Positions 25,881 to 34,550 of a stretch of DNA of 64,000 nt are shown here, piece by piece (positions within the stretch are counted from its first letter, which is position 1; each line of letters begins with the position of its first letter). A program made the translations under genes and the position numbers. The notes under the pieces were generated by a model. The model did not search any database and was not told where the DNA came from. It worked only from the letters and a program-made list of their open reading frames with translations. Origin of the DNA: Pseudooceanicola sp050897975 (GTDB lineage: Bacteria; Pseudomonadota; Alphaproteobacteria; Rhodobacterales; Rhodobacteraceae); the NCBI RefSeq assembly GCF_050897975.1, contig NZ_JBPAXY010000003.1, positions 576,380-640,379 on the forward strand, read 5' to 3'.

Positions 25881-26753
25881 ATGCTATACGGATCGGCGCA
25901 GGAGTGGCGCGAGGCGGCACAGAAACGCGTGCTGCTGTTCGGAATGTCGGGCCTGGGCAAGACCCATGTCTCAAACCTGCTGCGCGACGACGGGCGCTGG
26001 TTCCACTACTCGGTCGATTACCGCATCGGCACCGGCTACATGGGCGAACACATCGCCGACAATGCCAAGCGGCACGCGATGCAGGTCCCCTTCCTGCGTA
26101 ACCTTCTGATGACGGATTCGATCTATATCGGTTCGAACATCACCTTCAACAACCTGGCGCCGCTGTCGGCCTATCTGGGCAAGCCCGGGGACCCGGACAA
26201 GGGCGGGCTGCCCTTCGAGGAATACATGATCCGCCAGGACCAGCACCGCGATGCCGAGATCAAGGCCCTGCTGGACACGCCGCGCTTTGCCGCGCGGGCG
26301 GTGGATCTTTACGGCTATCCGCATTTCGTCTGCGACAGCGGCGGCTCGATCTGCGAGGTGGTGGATCCCGAGGATCCCGCCGACCCGGTCTTGCAGGTGC
26401 TGGAGGCCTCGGCGCTGATGGTCTGGATCAAGGGCGATGACGCCCATACCGAAGAGCTGGTGCGCCGCTTCGACCGGGCGCCGAAACCGATGTATTACGA
26501 CCCCGCCTTCCTGCGTGCCGCCTGGGACGAATACCGCACAGAGACCGGCGCCGACGAGACCCAGGTCGACCCCGACGCCTTCGTGCGCTGGACCTATGCC
26601 CGCGCCCTGGCGCATCGCCAGCCGCGCTATGCCGCCATGGCCCGGCGCGGTGTCACCGTGCTGGCCGACGAGGTCGCGGCGGTGAAAACCGCGGAAGATT
26701 TCGAAACCTTGATCGCCACCGCCCTTGACCGGCGCGGCGAAGCGCCTATTTGA
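25881..26753 (+). CDS. P-loop ATPase/kinase-like protein of unknown role
   Basis: Protein of 290 residues with a Walker A motif GMSGLGKT at residues 21-28, directly after a short beta strand (KRVLLF). Further recognisable stretches are FHYSVDYRIGTGYMGEHIAD (about 41-60), which looks like a nucleotide/substrate-binding region, and VDPDAFVRWTYARALAHRQPRY near the C-terminus. No membrane segments. It is probably a small-molecule kinase or ATPase of a family restricted mainly to Rhodobacterales, which I judge from sequence impression only. It precedes metA by 92 bp on the same strand; cotranscription is possible. Confidence 0.78.
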   Translation: MLYGSAQEWREAAQKRVLLFGMSGLGKTHVSNLLRDDGRWFHYSVDYRIGTGYMGEHIADNAKRHAMQVPFLRNLLMTDSIYIGSNITFNNLAPLSAYLGKPGDPDKGGLPFEEYMIRQDQHRDAEIKALLDTPRFAARAVDLYGYPHFVCDSGGSICEVVDPEDPADPVLQVLEASALMVWIKGDDAHTEELVRRFDRAPKPMYYDPAFLRAAWDEYRTETGADETQVDPDAFVRWTYARALAHRQPRYAAMARRGVTVLADEVAAVKTAEDFETLIATALDRRGEAPI

Positions 26754-26845
26754 GCGGCCCCGCCCGCGCGCATCCCCCAGTGGCCCGCCCCCGGGCGGCC
26801 CACGCCAAAGGCCCCTAGAAAGGCCCCCACAGAGGACTGACGACA

Positions 26846-27787
26846 ATGCCCATCAAGATCCCTTCCGACCTGCCCGCCTTCGACGTTCTGACGAACGAGG
26901 GCGTGATGGTCATGTCGGAGGATCAGGCATCCCGTCAGGACATCCGGCCCCTGCGCATCGGCCTGCTGAACCTGATGCCCAAGAAGATCCAGACCGAGAC
27001 CCAGTTTGCCCGGCTGATCGGCGCGACCCCGCTTCAGATCGAATTGTCGCTGATCCGCATGAGCGAGCATCGCAGCCGCCACACCGCCGCCGAGCACATG
27101 GAAAGCTTCTACCAGACCTTCGAAGAGGTCGAGGCCTCGGGGCAGAAGTTCGACGGCCTCATCATCACCGGCGCCCCGATCGAGCATCTGCCCTTCGAGG
27201 AGGTGACCTATTGGGACGAGTTGACCCGCGTCTTCGACTGGACCCAGACCCATGTGCACCGCACCTTCGGCGTCTGCTGGGGCGGCATGGCGATGATCCA
27301 CTACTTTCACGGGGTGCCAAAGCACCTGCTGCCCGCGAAAAGCTTTGGCTGCTACCCGCAGACCAACCTTGCGCCCTCCTCGGTCTTCCTCAACGGCTTC
27401 TCGGACACGCTGGTGGTGCCGGTCAGCCGCTGGACCGAAATGCGCGACGAGGATATCCGCGCCGCGGGCGGCGGGCTGCGCACCCTGCTGGGCAACGAGG
27501 ATACCGGCCCCTGTCTGGTCGAGGATCCGGCGCATCGCGCCCTCTACGTGTTCAACCATTTCGAATACGACAGCGACACGCTGAAACAGGAATATGATCG
27601 CGACGTGGCCAGCGGTGACGAGATCCTGACGCCGGTCAACTACTTCCCCGAGAACGATCCGACCCGCCAGCCTCTCAACCGCTGGCGCAGCCATGCGCAT
27701 CTGCTCTATGGCAACTGGATCAACAATATCTACCAGACGACCCCCTATGACCCGGCGATGATCGGCCTGGCGGAATACGAGGGCTGA
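26846..27787 (+). CDS. metAA: Homoserine O-acetyltransferase of MetA type
   Basis: First committed enzyme of methionine synthesis, 313 residues, glutamine-amidotransferase-like fold. The nucleophile is Cys144 (FGVCWGG), with His238 and Glu240 in FNHFEYD completing the active site. Residue 113 in ITGAPIEHLPFEEV is Glu: in this family Glu at that position favours acetyl-CoA, while Gly favours succinyl-CoA, so O-acetylhomoserine is the expected product despite the usual homoserine succinyltransferase label. No SAM riboswitch is visible in the 92-bp leader. The stop codon lies in a 17-bp tandem duplication (27772-27805). Confidence 0.92.
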   Translation: MPIKIPSDLPAFDVLTNEGVMVMSEDQASRQDIRPLRIGLLNLMPKKIQTETQFARLIGATPLQIELSLIRMSEHRSRHTAAEHMESFYQTFEEVEASGQKFDGLIITGAPIEHLPFEEVTYWDELTRVFDWTQTHVHRTFGVCWGGMAMIHYFHGVPKHLLPAKSFGCYPQTNLAPSSVFLNGFSDTLVVPVSRWTEMRDEDIRAAGGGLRTLLGNEDTGPCLVEDPAHRALYVFNHFEYDSDTLKQEYDRDVASGDEILTPVNYFPENDPTRQPLNRWRSHAHLLYGNWINNIYQTTPYDPAMIGLAEYEG

Positions 27788-27815
27788 CGGAATACGGGGG
27801 CTGACGGTCCGGGCG

Positions 27816-27849
27816 CCTGACCCGGCGGGCGAATGCCCCTCGGGTCAGG
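27816..27849 (+). terminator. Hairpin after metA
   Basis: 9-bp stem CCTGACCCG/CGGGTCAGG with a 16-nt loop. No T-tract. It lies in the 266-bp gap before the alpha/beta hydrolase gene, which holds no other feature I can support. Confidence 0.4.
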
Positions 27850-28053
27850 CCCCAGGTCCGCGCGCCGCGACGGCAGGCCAGGGGCCGAACCAGACGGTAG
27901 CGTCGCGACCGCAACAGGCAAAATCGCGGATCTGGCCGCATTTCCCGGTGCCTCTGGCGCCGGGGCAGCTTCGCTGATTGACCTGACGGCGGCGCATGGT
28001 CGAATAGCTTCGTCATAGTACATAGCTTTCTTCCGCACAGGATCGTCGTCCCG

Positions 28054-29079
28054 ATGCCCTCTGTCTTTTACACCGTTCTGGCCACGATACTGGCCTGTCT
28101 TGCCCTTGCCGCCCTTCTGACCTGGCTGCGCGCCTACCAACGCAGCCACCAGGCCCAGACCCTCTATCCGCCGCGCGGACGGATGATCACCGTGAACGGC
28201 CACCCGGTGCATGTGCTCCAGTTGGGCTCTGGCCCCGATGTGGTGGTGGTCCATGGCGTCACCAGCCAGATGATCGAGCCGCTGGAAACCTATGTCCCGG
28301 CCCTGCTGCCGCATTTCCGGGTCACCCTGATCGACCGCCCCGGCCTGGGCTATACCCCGCGGCTGAACCACCAGGGCGAAAGCCTGCGCGAGCAGGCCGA
28401 GTTCCTGGATGACACCTGCGCCGCCCTGGGACTTGATCAGGTCACCCTGCTGGGCCAGAGCTTTGGCGGTTCCATCGCCCTGGCCTGGGCGCTCTACCGG
28501 CCCGAACGGCTCAGCTCGATGGTCCTGGTGGGCACGCCTGCCTTCCCCTGGCTGCCGAAACTGCCCTGGCGGGTGCGTGGCCCCGCCCTGCCGGTGCTGG
28601 GGCCGCTGGTGGCCCAGGTGGTGACCGCCTGGTTCCCGCAAAGCCGTTTCGACCGCGATTACATTGCCTATTTCGCCCCCCGTGAGATGCCACAGGGCTA
28701 TGCGCGCAAGGTGGGTCTGCGCCTGACCCTGCGCCCGCACAGCATCGTCAGCGACAATCGCCAGCTGAAGCGTATGCAACCCGACCTGGCCGAGATGGGC
28801 CCGCATTACGGCGAGATCCGTATGCCGGTCGAGATCCTTTTCGGCGGAAGCGACGTGATCACCGCGCCGCAGCTGCATGGGGTGCCCCTGTCGCGCGAGA
28901 TCCCCGGGGCGCGGCTGAAACAGCTGAAGGACCAGGGCCATATGGTGCATGTGGGTGGCGCCGCCGAGATCGCCGAGGCCGTGCAGCGCGCCGCGCGCCG
29001 CGCGCGTATCGCCCCGGCGATGGCTGCCGCTGCCGCGGCAGGCGGCAACCGGGCCGAGGGCGCGCGCCCGGCGGGCTAG
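28054..29079 (+). CDS. Membrane-anchored alpha/beta hydrolase
   Basis: Alpha/beta-fold hydrolase of 341 residues. One N-terminal hydrophobic helix (about residues 4-24) is followed by basic residues, consistent with an inner-membrane anchor. The oxyanion region VVVHGVTSQM, the nucleophile elbow GQSFGG (Ser near residue 132), the acid in GGSDVIT, and the histidine in GHMVHVGG form the catalytic triad. The C-terminal ~25 residues are alanine-rich and probably disordered. Family members are esterases, lipases or haloalkane-type hydrolases; no substrate can be assigned. Confidence 0.85.
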   Translation: MPSVFYTVLATILACLALAALLTWLRAYQRSHQAQTLYPPRGRMITVNGHPVHVLQLGSGPDVVVVHGVTSQMIEPLETYVPALLPHFRVTLIDRPGLGYTPRLNHQGESLREQAEFLDDTCAALGLDQVTLLGQSFGGSIALAWALYRPERLSSMVLVGTPAFPWLPKLPWRVRGPALPVLGPLVAQVVTAWFPQSRFDRDYIAYFAPREMPQGYARKVGLRLTLRPHSIVSDNRQLKRMQPDLAEMGPHYGEIRMPVEILFGGSDVITAPQLHGVPLSREIPGARLKQLKDQGHMVHVGGAAEIAEAVQRAARRARIAPAMAAAAAAGGNRAEGARPAG

Positions 29080-29186
29080 ACGGCCCGGCGCCCGCCCCCC
29101 CTTGCCCCCCTGTCCCCGCTGCTGCCGCAACGAGCGGATTGCACCGGCGCCAGCGCGCCGCCATATAGGGGGAAAAGGATTTTGCG

Positions 29187-30056
29187 ATGGACCTTCCCTT
29201 CGACGGGGCGATCAGCGCCTTCTACGAGACCGAGGCCCCCGAGCCGATACGCAACGCGATCCGGCGCGGCGACAAGGACGACATCCTTGAACCCTCTTAC
29301 CCCTATAGCGAGCGGATGCCGCGCAAGGCCTATGAGAAAGAGCTGGAAGCGCTGCAAATCGAGCTGGTGAAGATGCAGGCCTGGGCCAAGGAAAGCGGCG
29401 CCCGCGTGATCTGCGTCTTCGAGGGTCGCGATGCCGCCGGCAAGGGCGGCACGATCAAGCGGTTTCGCGAATATCTGAACCCGCGCGGCGCGCGGGTGGT
29501 GGCGCTGCCCAAACCCTCGGACACCGAACGCGGCCAGTGGTATTTCCAGCGCTACATCGCCCATCTTCCGGCGGCGGGCGAAATCGCCTTCTTCGACCGG
29601 TCCTGGTACAACCGCGGCGTGGTCGAACATGTCTTCGGCTTCTGCACCCCTGCGCAGCGCGAGCATTTCTTCAGCCAGGTCAACGAGTTCGAGGCCATGC
29701 TGGCCGAGGAAGGCATCCATATCTTCAAGTTCTGGCTGAACGTCGGCCGGGCCGAACAGCTGCGCCGCTTCCTGGATCGCGAGAAAGATCCGCTGAAACA
29801 GTGGAAACTGTCGGACATCGACGTGAAGGGCCTGGCCCGCTGGGACGCCTATTCCGAGGCCATCGTCGAGACCCTGGGCCGCAGCCACAGCCATGCCGCC
29901 CCCTGGACCGTGGTGCGGTCCGACGACAAGCGCCGGGCGCGGCTGGCCGCGATCCGTCAGGTGCTGCTGCACCTGCCCTATACCAACAAGGACACCAAGG
30001 CCATCGGCCTGCCCGACGACAAGATCGTGGGGGGGCCGGAACTCTGGGATGTCTAA
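29187..30056 (+). CDS. ppk2: Polyphosphate kinase 2
   Basis: Single-domain PPK2-family enzyme of 289 residues that uses polyphosphate to phosphorylate nucleoside diphosphates (or the reverse). The Walker A GRDAAGKGG lies at about residues 80-88, the lid region RGARVVALPKPSDTERGQWY at 101-120, and the Walker B/lid DRSWYNRG near 134-141. Length fits class I PPK2 (nucleoside diphosphate kinases). Its 3' end overlaps the start of the TetR regulator gene by 8 bp, so both are one transcript. Confidence 0.93.
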   Translation: MDLPFDGAISAFYETEAPEPIRNAIRRGDKDDILEPSYPYSERMPRKAYEKELEALQIELVKMQAWAKESGARVICVFEGRDAAGKGGTIKRFREYLNPRGARVVALPKPSDTERGQWYFQRYIAHLPAAGEIAFFDRSWYNRGVVEHVFGFCTPAQREHFFSQVNEFEAMLAEEGIHIFKFWLNVGRAEQLRRFLDREKDPLKQWKLSDIDVKGLARWDAYSEAIVETLGRSHSHAAPWTVVRSDDKRRARLAAIRQVLLHLPYTNKDTKAIGLPDDKIVGGPELWDV

Positions 30057-30669
30057 GAAACGCGGCTATCACCACGGCAACCTGCGCCAGGCGCTGGTCG
30101 AGGCCGCGCTGTCGCTGATCGAGGCGAAGGGGCCAACGGGCTTCACCCTGTCGGAGGCGGCGAAACAGGCGGGGGTGACCCCCGCCGCCGTCTACCGTCA
30201 TTTCGAGGGCCGCGAAGACCTGATCGCCGAGGCGGCGCGCCAGGGCTACGAGATCTTTGCCGACGTGATCCACTACGCCTACGAGAAGGGCCAGCCCTCG
30301 GCCCTGACGGCCTTCGAGGCCACGGGGCGCGCCTATCTGGCCTTCGCCCGCAAGTACCCGGGCCATTACATCGCCATGTTCGAAAGCGGCATCTCGGTCA
30401 ATCGCACGCCGGAACTGGCCGCCGTGGCGCGGCGCGCCTGGGATGTGATGGAACAGGCCGCCCAGGACCTGTCACAGCATATCCCGCCGGAAAAGCGCCC
30501 CCCCGCCTCGATGTTCACCGCCCATATCTGGGCCTTGAGCCACGGGGTGGTCGAGCTTTTCGCGCGGAACTCTCCGGGGCGGCAAAGCCCCTTTCCGCCC
30601 GAGGATCTATTGGAATCGGGGATCGGCGTCTACCTGCGCGGCTTGGGCCTGATCGAAAGCGACCGCTAG
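30049..30669 (+). CDS. TetR-family transcriptional regulator
   Basis: Repressor of 206 residues. N-terminal TetR helix-turn-helix is intact: FTLSEAAKQAGVTPAAVYRH (about residues 32-51). The ligand-binding domain is of the TetR_C_33/WHG type (RAYLAFARKYPGHYIAMFE...). The ATG at 30049 begins inside the last codons of ppk2, with 8-bp overlap. Because it is cotranscribed with ppk2 it may respond to phosphate or energy status, or simply regulate its own operon; neither can be shown from the sequence. Confidence 0.9.
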   Translation: MSKKRGYHHGNLRQALVEAALSLIEAKGPTGFTLSEAAKQAGVTPAAVYRHFEGREDLIAEAARQGYEIFADVIHYAYEKGQPSALTAFEATGRAYLAFARKYPGHYIAMFESGISVNRTPELAAVARRAWDVMEQAAQDLSQHIPPEKRPPASMFTAHIWALSHGVVELFARNSPGRQSPFPPEDLLESGIGVYLRGLGLIESDR

Positions 30670-30705
30670 AGGTTTTGGGGCCGCCCACGCGCGCCCCAGC
30701 AGGGT

Positions 30706-31374
30706 TCAGGCGGGCACGCCCTCGGGCAGGGCCTGGCCCGCGCGGGCCTTGTCGATCTGGGCATGGAACCGCGCCCGGCGCCGGTCCAGCGAGCGGCGGC
30801 GCAGGCGACGCGACAGCATCTTGGTCTTGATCAGCACGATATCGCCCAGCCCGTCGATCAGCACCAGTTTCGGCGCAGGCCCCTCGCGCAGCACCACATT
30901 GCCCAGGTGCAGCCCGCTGACCACCGCGTCGCTGCCGATCAGGTCGTCGAAGAAGGTGTCGACCAGCCCGTGCAGCTGCGCCGTGCTGTAGCGCGCGTCG
31001 GACAGCAGCTCTTTCAGGGTGCGCGCCATCGTGCCGTCCGGCCCCATGACCTTTTCCACCACCATCCCGGGGCCGAAATTGGTCTGACAGAAGCCGAAGT
31101 AGCGCGAGATGTAATCGGGCATCGCCCGCGCCCGCCACAGCAGGGCGATATATTCGTCGTATTCCCGCGCCCAGACGCGCATTCCCCCGAACCGCCAGAC
31201 CGAAAAGCGCCGCAGCCGGGCGTTGTAGTAGCGCCGCTCATCCTGGCTGCCCGGGCGTACCACCTTGATCAGCATGCCGTTGTGCAGCGGGTGCTGATAG
31301 ACGATCCGGCTTTGCCCCTGGCTGAGCGGGGTGGCATCGGACAGGTCGTAATAGGCGGTGATCGGGTCGAGCAT
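30706..31374 (-). CDS. YrbL-family protein (PhoP-regulated type)
   Basis: Protein of 222 residues related to YrbL, a kinase-like fold family. N-terminal part reads LSDATPLSQGQSRIVYQHP, followed by basic motifs (RRYYNARLRRFSVW) and a kinase-like catalytic segment VVSGLHLGNVVL (HLGN) and VLIDGLGDI. The HxxN and D-G residues echo protein-kinase catalytic and metal-binding loops, so an atypical kinase is conceivable. The C-terminus is arginine-rich. The ATG at 31374 starts MLDPITAYYD. It is convergent with the TetR gene. Function uncertain. Confidence 0.8.
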   Translation of the reverse strand: MLDPITAYYDLSDATPLSQGQSRIVYQHPLHNGMLIKVVRPGSQDERRYYNARLRRFSVWRFGGMRVWAREYDEYIALLWRARAMPDYISRYFGFCQTNFGPGMVVEKVMGPDGTMARTLKELLSDARYSTAQLHGLVDTFFDDLIGSDAVVSGLHLGNVVLREGPAPKLVLIDGLGDIVLIKTKMLSRRLRRRSLDRRRARFHAQIDKARAGQALPEGVPA

Positions 31375-31561
31375 GAACAGGGGCCTGGCACGGGAAGAGA
31401 GGGGATCCGCCCAGGGCAAACCTGAACCGATGAGTTCAGATAGTAGCCGTCACAAAACTGAAACACAAGTAAACCACTTGGGATTAGGGGCACAGCGGAT
31501 GTGCCCAGGGACGCACAACGGCCCCGCAGCCAGAGCCGCCGACGCAGACCCGCCCAAGCAA

Positions 31562-31587
31562 AAAGGCCGCCCCGGGGGGCGGCCTTT
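31562..31587. terminator. Terminator of rplM-rpsI operon
   Basis: Perfect 10-bp stem AAAGGCCGCC/GGCGGCCTTT, 22 bp after the rpsI stop codon; works from either side, with TTTTTGC on the minus strand. Confidence 0.8.
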
Positions 31588-31609
31588 CGCGATCTCGATC
31601 CCGAAACGA

Positions 31610-32098
31610 TTAACGCTTGGAGAACTGGAACGAACGGCGGGCTTTGCGCTTACCGTATTTCTTACGCTCGACGACGCGGCTGTCGCGGGTCAGGAAGCCA
31701 GCGGCTTTCAGCGCGCCACGCAGCGACGGATCGTAGAGTTGCAGAGCCTTCGAGATGCCGTGCTTGACCGCACCGGCCTGGCCGGTCAGACCGCCGCCCT
31801 TGACGGTGGCCATGACGTCGAACTCGCCTTCGACACCGGCAACCTGGAACGGCTGGTTCAGGATCAGTTGCAGCACGGGGCGGGCGAAGTAGACTTTCAT
31901 CTCCTTGCCGTTCACCACGACCTTGCCCGAGCCCGGCTTGATCCAGACGCGTGCGACGGCGTCCTTCCGCTTGCCGGTGGCGTAAGAGCGGCCCAGTTCG
32001 TCACGGACCGGCTCACGGGGGGCTTCGATCTCCAGCACGGTGCCTTCTTCGGCGACGGCGTCTTTCAGATCTTCCAGGGAATTCACTTGATCAGCCAT
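31610..32098 (-). CDS. rpsI: 30S ribosomal protein S9
   Basis: Small-subunit ribosomal protein S9, 162 residues including an N-terminal extension of about 35 residues (MADQVNSLEDLKDAVAEEG) common in alphaproteobacteria. Conserved S9 features are YATGKRKDAVARVWIKPGSG, TVKGGGLTGQAGAVKHGISK and the basic C-terminal tail ending KARRSFQFSKR that contacts the P-site tRNA. It follows rplM with a 3-bp gap in the usual L13-S9 operon. Confidence 0.97.
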   Translation of the reverse strand: MADQVNSLEDLKDAVAEEGTVLEIEAPREPVRDELGRSYATGKRKDAVARVWIKPGSGKVVVNGKEMKVYFARPVLQLILNQPFQVAGVEGEFDVMATVKGGGLTGQAGAVKHGISKALQLYDPSLRGALKAAGFLTRDSRVVERKKYGKRKARRSFQFSKR

Positions 32099-32101
32099 CT
32101 A

Positions 32102-32563
32102 TCAGCTCCGGGTGTTCTTGGAGTTCATGGACTTGACGTCCAGCACCTCGGGCGACTGCGCCTCATGGGGGTGCTCGGCGCCAGCGTAGACGCGCAGGTT
32201 GGTCATCTGCTGGCGGGACAGGCGGTTGCCGGGCAGCATACGCTTGACAGCCAGGGTCACGACGCGCTCGGGGTGCTCACCTTCCAGGATCTGGCCATAG
32301 GTGCGGTCCTTGATGCCACCCGGGAAACCGGTGTGCCAGTAGTAGCGCTTGTCGGCACGTTTCTTGCCGGTCAGCTGGACCTTGTCAGCGTTGATCACGA
32401 TGACGTTGTCGCCCATGTCCATGTGGGGGGTGAAGGACGGCTTGTGCTTGCCACGCAGACGCATGGCGATGATCGAGGCGAGACGGCCCAGCACGACGCC
32501 TTCGGCGTCGATGATGATCCACTTCTTCTCGATGTCTGCAGGAGTCGCAGAGAAGGTTTTCAT
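32102..32563 (-). CDS. rplM: 50S ribosomal protein L13
   Basis: Large-subunit protein L13, 153 residues, first gene of the L13-S9 operon. Conserved stretches VVLGRLASIIAMRLRGKHKP, INADKVQLTGKK and AVKRMLPGNRLSRQQM are present. The start ATG at 32563 opens MKTFSATPADIEKKW. A promoter-like pair lies about 110 bp upstream. The leader of about 100 nt may be a site for ribosomal-protein feedback control, as in other bacteria, but I saw no specific structure. Confidence 0.97.
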   Translation of the reverse strand: MKTFSATPADIEKKWIIIDAEGVVLGRLASIIAMRLRGKHKPSFTPHMDMGDNVIVINADKVQLTGKKRADKRYYWHTGFPGGIKDRTYGQILEGEHPERVVTLAVKRMLPGNRLSRQQMTNLRVYAGAEHPHEAQSPEVLDVKSMNSKNTRS

Positions 32564-32672
32564 GACGGGTGCCCTTTGGAAATTGGCAGCCCGCGAAGCC
32601 AGACGACCCGCGGGCGAAGTGATGGACGGGTTATACAGCTGCCCGCGCCCCAGTCAAGCGCCACAAATCCAA

Positions 32673-32701
32673 ATTTAACGTTCCCTTTCAAAGACTTGCA
32701 A
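32673..32701 (-). promoter_or_regulatory. Putative promoter of rplM-rpsI
   Basis: Minus strand: TTGCAA (32696-32701), a 17-bp spacer, then TTAAAT (32673-32678). Start near 32666. The surrounding DNA is markedly AT-rich, as expected for a strong ribosomal promoter. Confidence 0.55.
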
Positions 32702-32704
32702 AAT

Positions 32705-32720
32705 GGGTATTAAAATACCC
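32705..32720. terminator. AT-rich hairpin between thioesterase and rplM
   Basis: Inverted repeat GGGTATT-AA-AATACCC, followed on the minus strand by ATTTTGC. It could end the thioesterase transcript, or act as an operator just upstream of the rplM -35 element. Confidence 0.45.
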
Positions 32721-32749
32721 CACAAAATCCGCCCCTCCCGGCGGCACCT

Positions 32750-33196
32750 TCAGCGCTCTGGCGGGATGGAATAGGTCAGCGTGGCCCGCGCCACCGGCGC
32801 CGCGCGGCCCTCGGCCGCCGCCTCGGGCCCCGTGTCCGACCACATCACCACATCCCCCACGGCCAGCACCCGGCCCAGTTTCAACAGCCGCGCCTCGGCC
32901 ACCAGATCCTGGCCCGCCGCCGGTTTGCGCATGAAGTCGATCGAACAGTTGGTCGTCACCGCCAGCGCCTTGGGCCCGATCATCGACAGCACCCCCAGAT
33001 AGACCGCCACATCCGCCAGCGAGAACATCGTCGGCCCCGAGATCGTGCCCCCCGGCCGCAGGTGCCGGTCATCCACCACCAGGCGCACCCGGATCAGCTT
33101 CTCCTCCACATGGTCGACCACATAGTCGCCAGAGACCTGCGGAAAGGCCTCCTTCAGGAAGACCATCAGGTCCTCCGCCGTCATTGCCAGCGTCAT
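32750..33196 (-). CDS. PaaI-type hotdog-fold thioesterase
   Basis: Acyl-CoA thioesterase-like protein of 148 residues. The hotdog-fold signature PGGTISGPTMFSLADVAVYL (about residues 47-66) contains the Asp and Gly of the active-site helix. The following SMIGPKALAVTTNCSIDFMR is the second conserved block. Starts at ATG 33196, divergent from an enoyl-CoA hydratase-like gene 57 bp away, so both could share regulation in acyl-CoA metabolism. The substrate is not known. Confidence 0.85.
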   Translation of the reverse strand: MTLAMTAEDLMVFLKEAFPQVSGDYVVDHVEEKLIRVRLVVDDRHLRPGGTISGPTMFSLADVAVYLGVLSMIGPKALAVTTNCSIDFMRKPAAGQDLVAEARLLKLGRVLAVGDVVMWSDTGPEAAAEGRAAPVARATLTYSIPPER

Positions 33197-33252
33197 GCTT
33201 TCCTCCCTCGCGTAACCGCCCTAGAGTTCCAGCAGGAGAGGGAGGAAACAAG

Positions 33253-34041
33253 ATGGCACTTCTGGAACGTCACGACGAGGACGGGATCGCGCGGCTGACG
33301 CTGAACGCGCCCGAGCGGCTGAACGCGCTGAGCGATGCGATGCTGGCGGCGCTCTCGGCCGAGATCGCCGCGCTGCGCGAGGATCGCGACACCCGCGTCG
33401 TGCTGCTGTCGGGCGCGGGCCGCGCTTTCTGCGCCGGTCACGACCTGAAAGAGATGCAGGCGGGTCGCCAGGCTCCGGACCGGGGCGCGGCCTATTTCGC
33501 CGATCTCTTCACCCGCTGCGCCGCGGTGATGACCGGGCTGCGCGACCTGCCCCAACCGGTGATCGCCCTGCCCCATGGCATCGCCACCGCCGCGGGCTGC
33601 CAGCTGGTGGCCAGCTGCGACATGGCGATTGCCGCCCAGGGCACCCGCTTTGGCGTCAACGGGGTCAACATCGGCCTCTTCTGTTCCACCCCCATGGTGG
33701 CCCTGTCGCGCAACATCCCGCGCAAACAGGCCTTCGAAATGCTGACCACCGGCGAGATGATCGACGACGCCCGCGCCGCCGACCTGGGCCTGATCAACCG
33801 CGCCGTCCCGCCCGAGGCCCTGGCCGAGGAAGGGCTGGCCCTGGCGCGCAAGGTGGCCGCCAAGCTGGACACCGCGATCCGCATCGGCAAATCCGCCTTC
33901 TATCGCCAGGCCGAGATGGGCCTCGACCAGGCCTATGCCTTCACCGGCGCCGCCATGGTCGAGAACATGCTGGATGGTGACACCGACGAGGGCATCCAGG
34001 CCTTCCTGGAAAAACGCGCCCCCAGCTGGGCGCGCGACTGA
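33253..34041 (+). CDS. Enoyl-CoA hydratase/isomerase-family protein
   Basis: Crotonase-fold protein of 262 residues. The oxyanion-hole segments are AFCAGHDLKEM (about residues 61-71) and GIATAAGCQLVASCDMAIA (about 112-130). The overall sequence resembles the ECHDC3-like branch. The usual hydratase glutamates are not obvious at the expected place, so hydratase activity should not be assumed. The ATG at 33253 follows AGGAGAGGGAGG. It is divergent from the thioesterase gene. Confidence 0.85.
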   Translation: MALLERHDEDGIARLTLNAPERLNALSDAMLAALSAEIAALREDRDTRVVLLSGAGRAFCAGHDLKEMQAGRQAPDRGAAYFADLFTRCAAVMTGLRDLPQPVIALPHGIATAAGCQLVASCDMAIAAQGTRFGVNGVNIGLFCSTPMVALSRNIPRKQAFEMLTTGEMIDDARAADLGLINRAVPPEALAEEGLALARKVAAKLDTAIRIGKSAFYRQAEMGLDQAYAFTGAAMVENMLDGDTDEGIQAFLEKRAPSWARD

Positions 34042-34253
34042 CCACCCCGGTTGCCCCCGGACTAAAGGCCCCGCCCGGCTCTGGCACCATTGGCGCCACA
34101 GACCGGGCGGAAATCGGGGCCAAAGCACGGCAGATCGCCGCCACCCCGGCACCGATTGCGGCCCCCGCCGCCCACCGTTTCCAAATCGTGGCCAGTGTGG
34201 TTCTTCTTTCGCCACTTTCCCGCCGCATCCCGATCCGCTACCCCTACTCTTAA

Positions 34254-34274
34254 GGATACGAGGGATACGTATCC
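34254..34274. repeat. Palindrome GGATACGTATCC with adjacent half-copy
   Basis: A perfect 12-bp palindrome at 34263-34274 is preceded by the half-site GGATACG at 34254-34260. It lies in the 639-bp gene-free stretch 34042-34680. A small dispersed-repeat or operator function is possible. Confidence 0.35.
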
Positions 34275-34550
34275 ACCGAACGCACGAGTTTGGGTCACCG
34301 TCGGCGCCCCCTCCAGGCCAGCTCTCTCTGGCAGCCGATCGGGACACGGTGACCCACTCGTCTCTCCCCCCCTCGCCCAAGATGCCTGTTCCGCCCCGCC
34401 TGACGGCAGGATCGTCGGTCGCGCGCCCTCCGCCTCCCCCCTGCCCAGGCGTCCAGCCCACCCACACCTGTCCTCTCCGGGCGCCAACCCCTAAGATTTC
34501 GCCCCTCGTCCCCCCTCACCCCCGCCCGCCCCCGGCGCGCTGCCCCCTAA

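Noticed and set aside
26754..26845. Possible SAM riboswitch before metA
   Set aside because: The 92-bp leader is almost pure G/C and lacks the short conserved elements of SAM-II or SAM-I.
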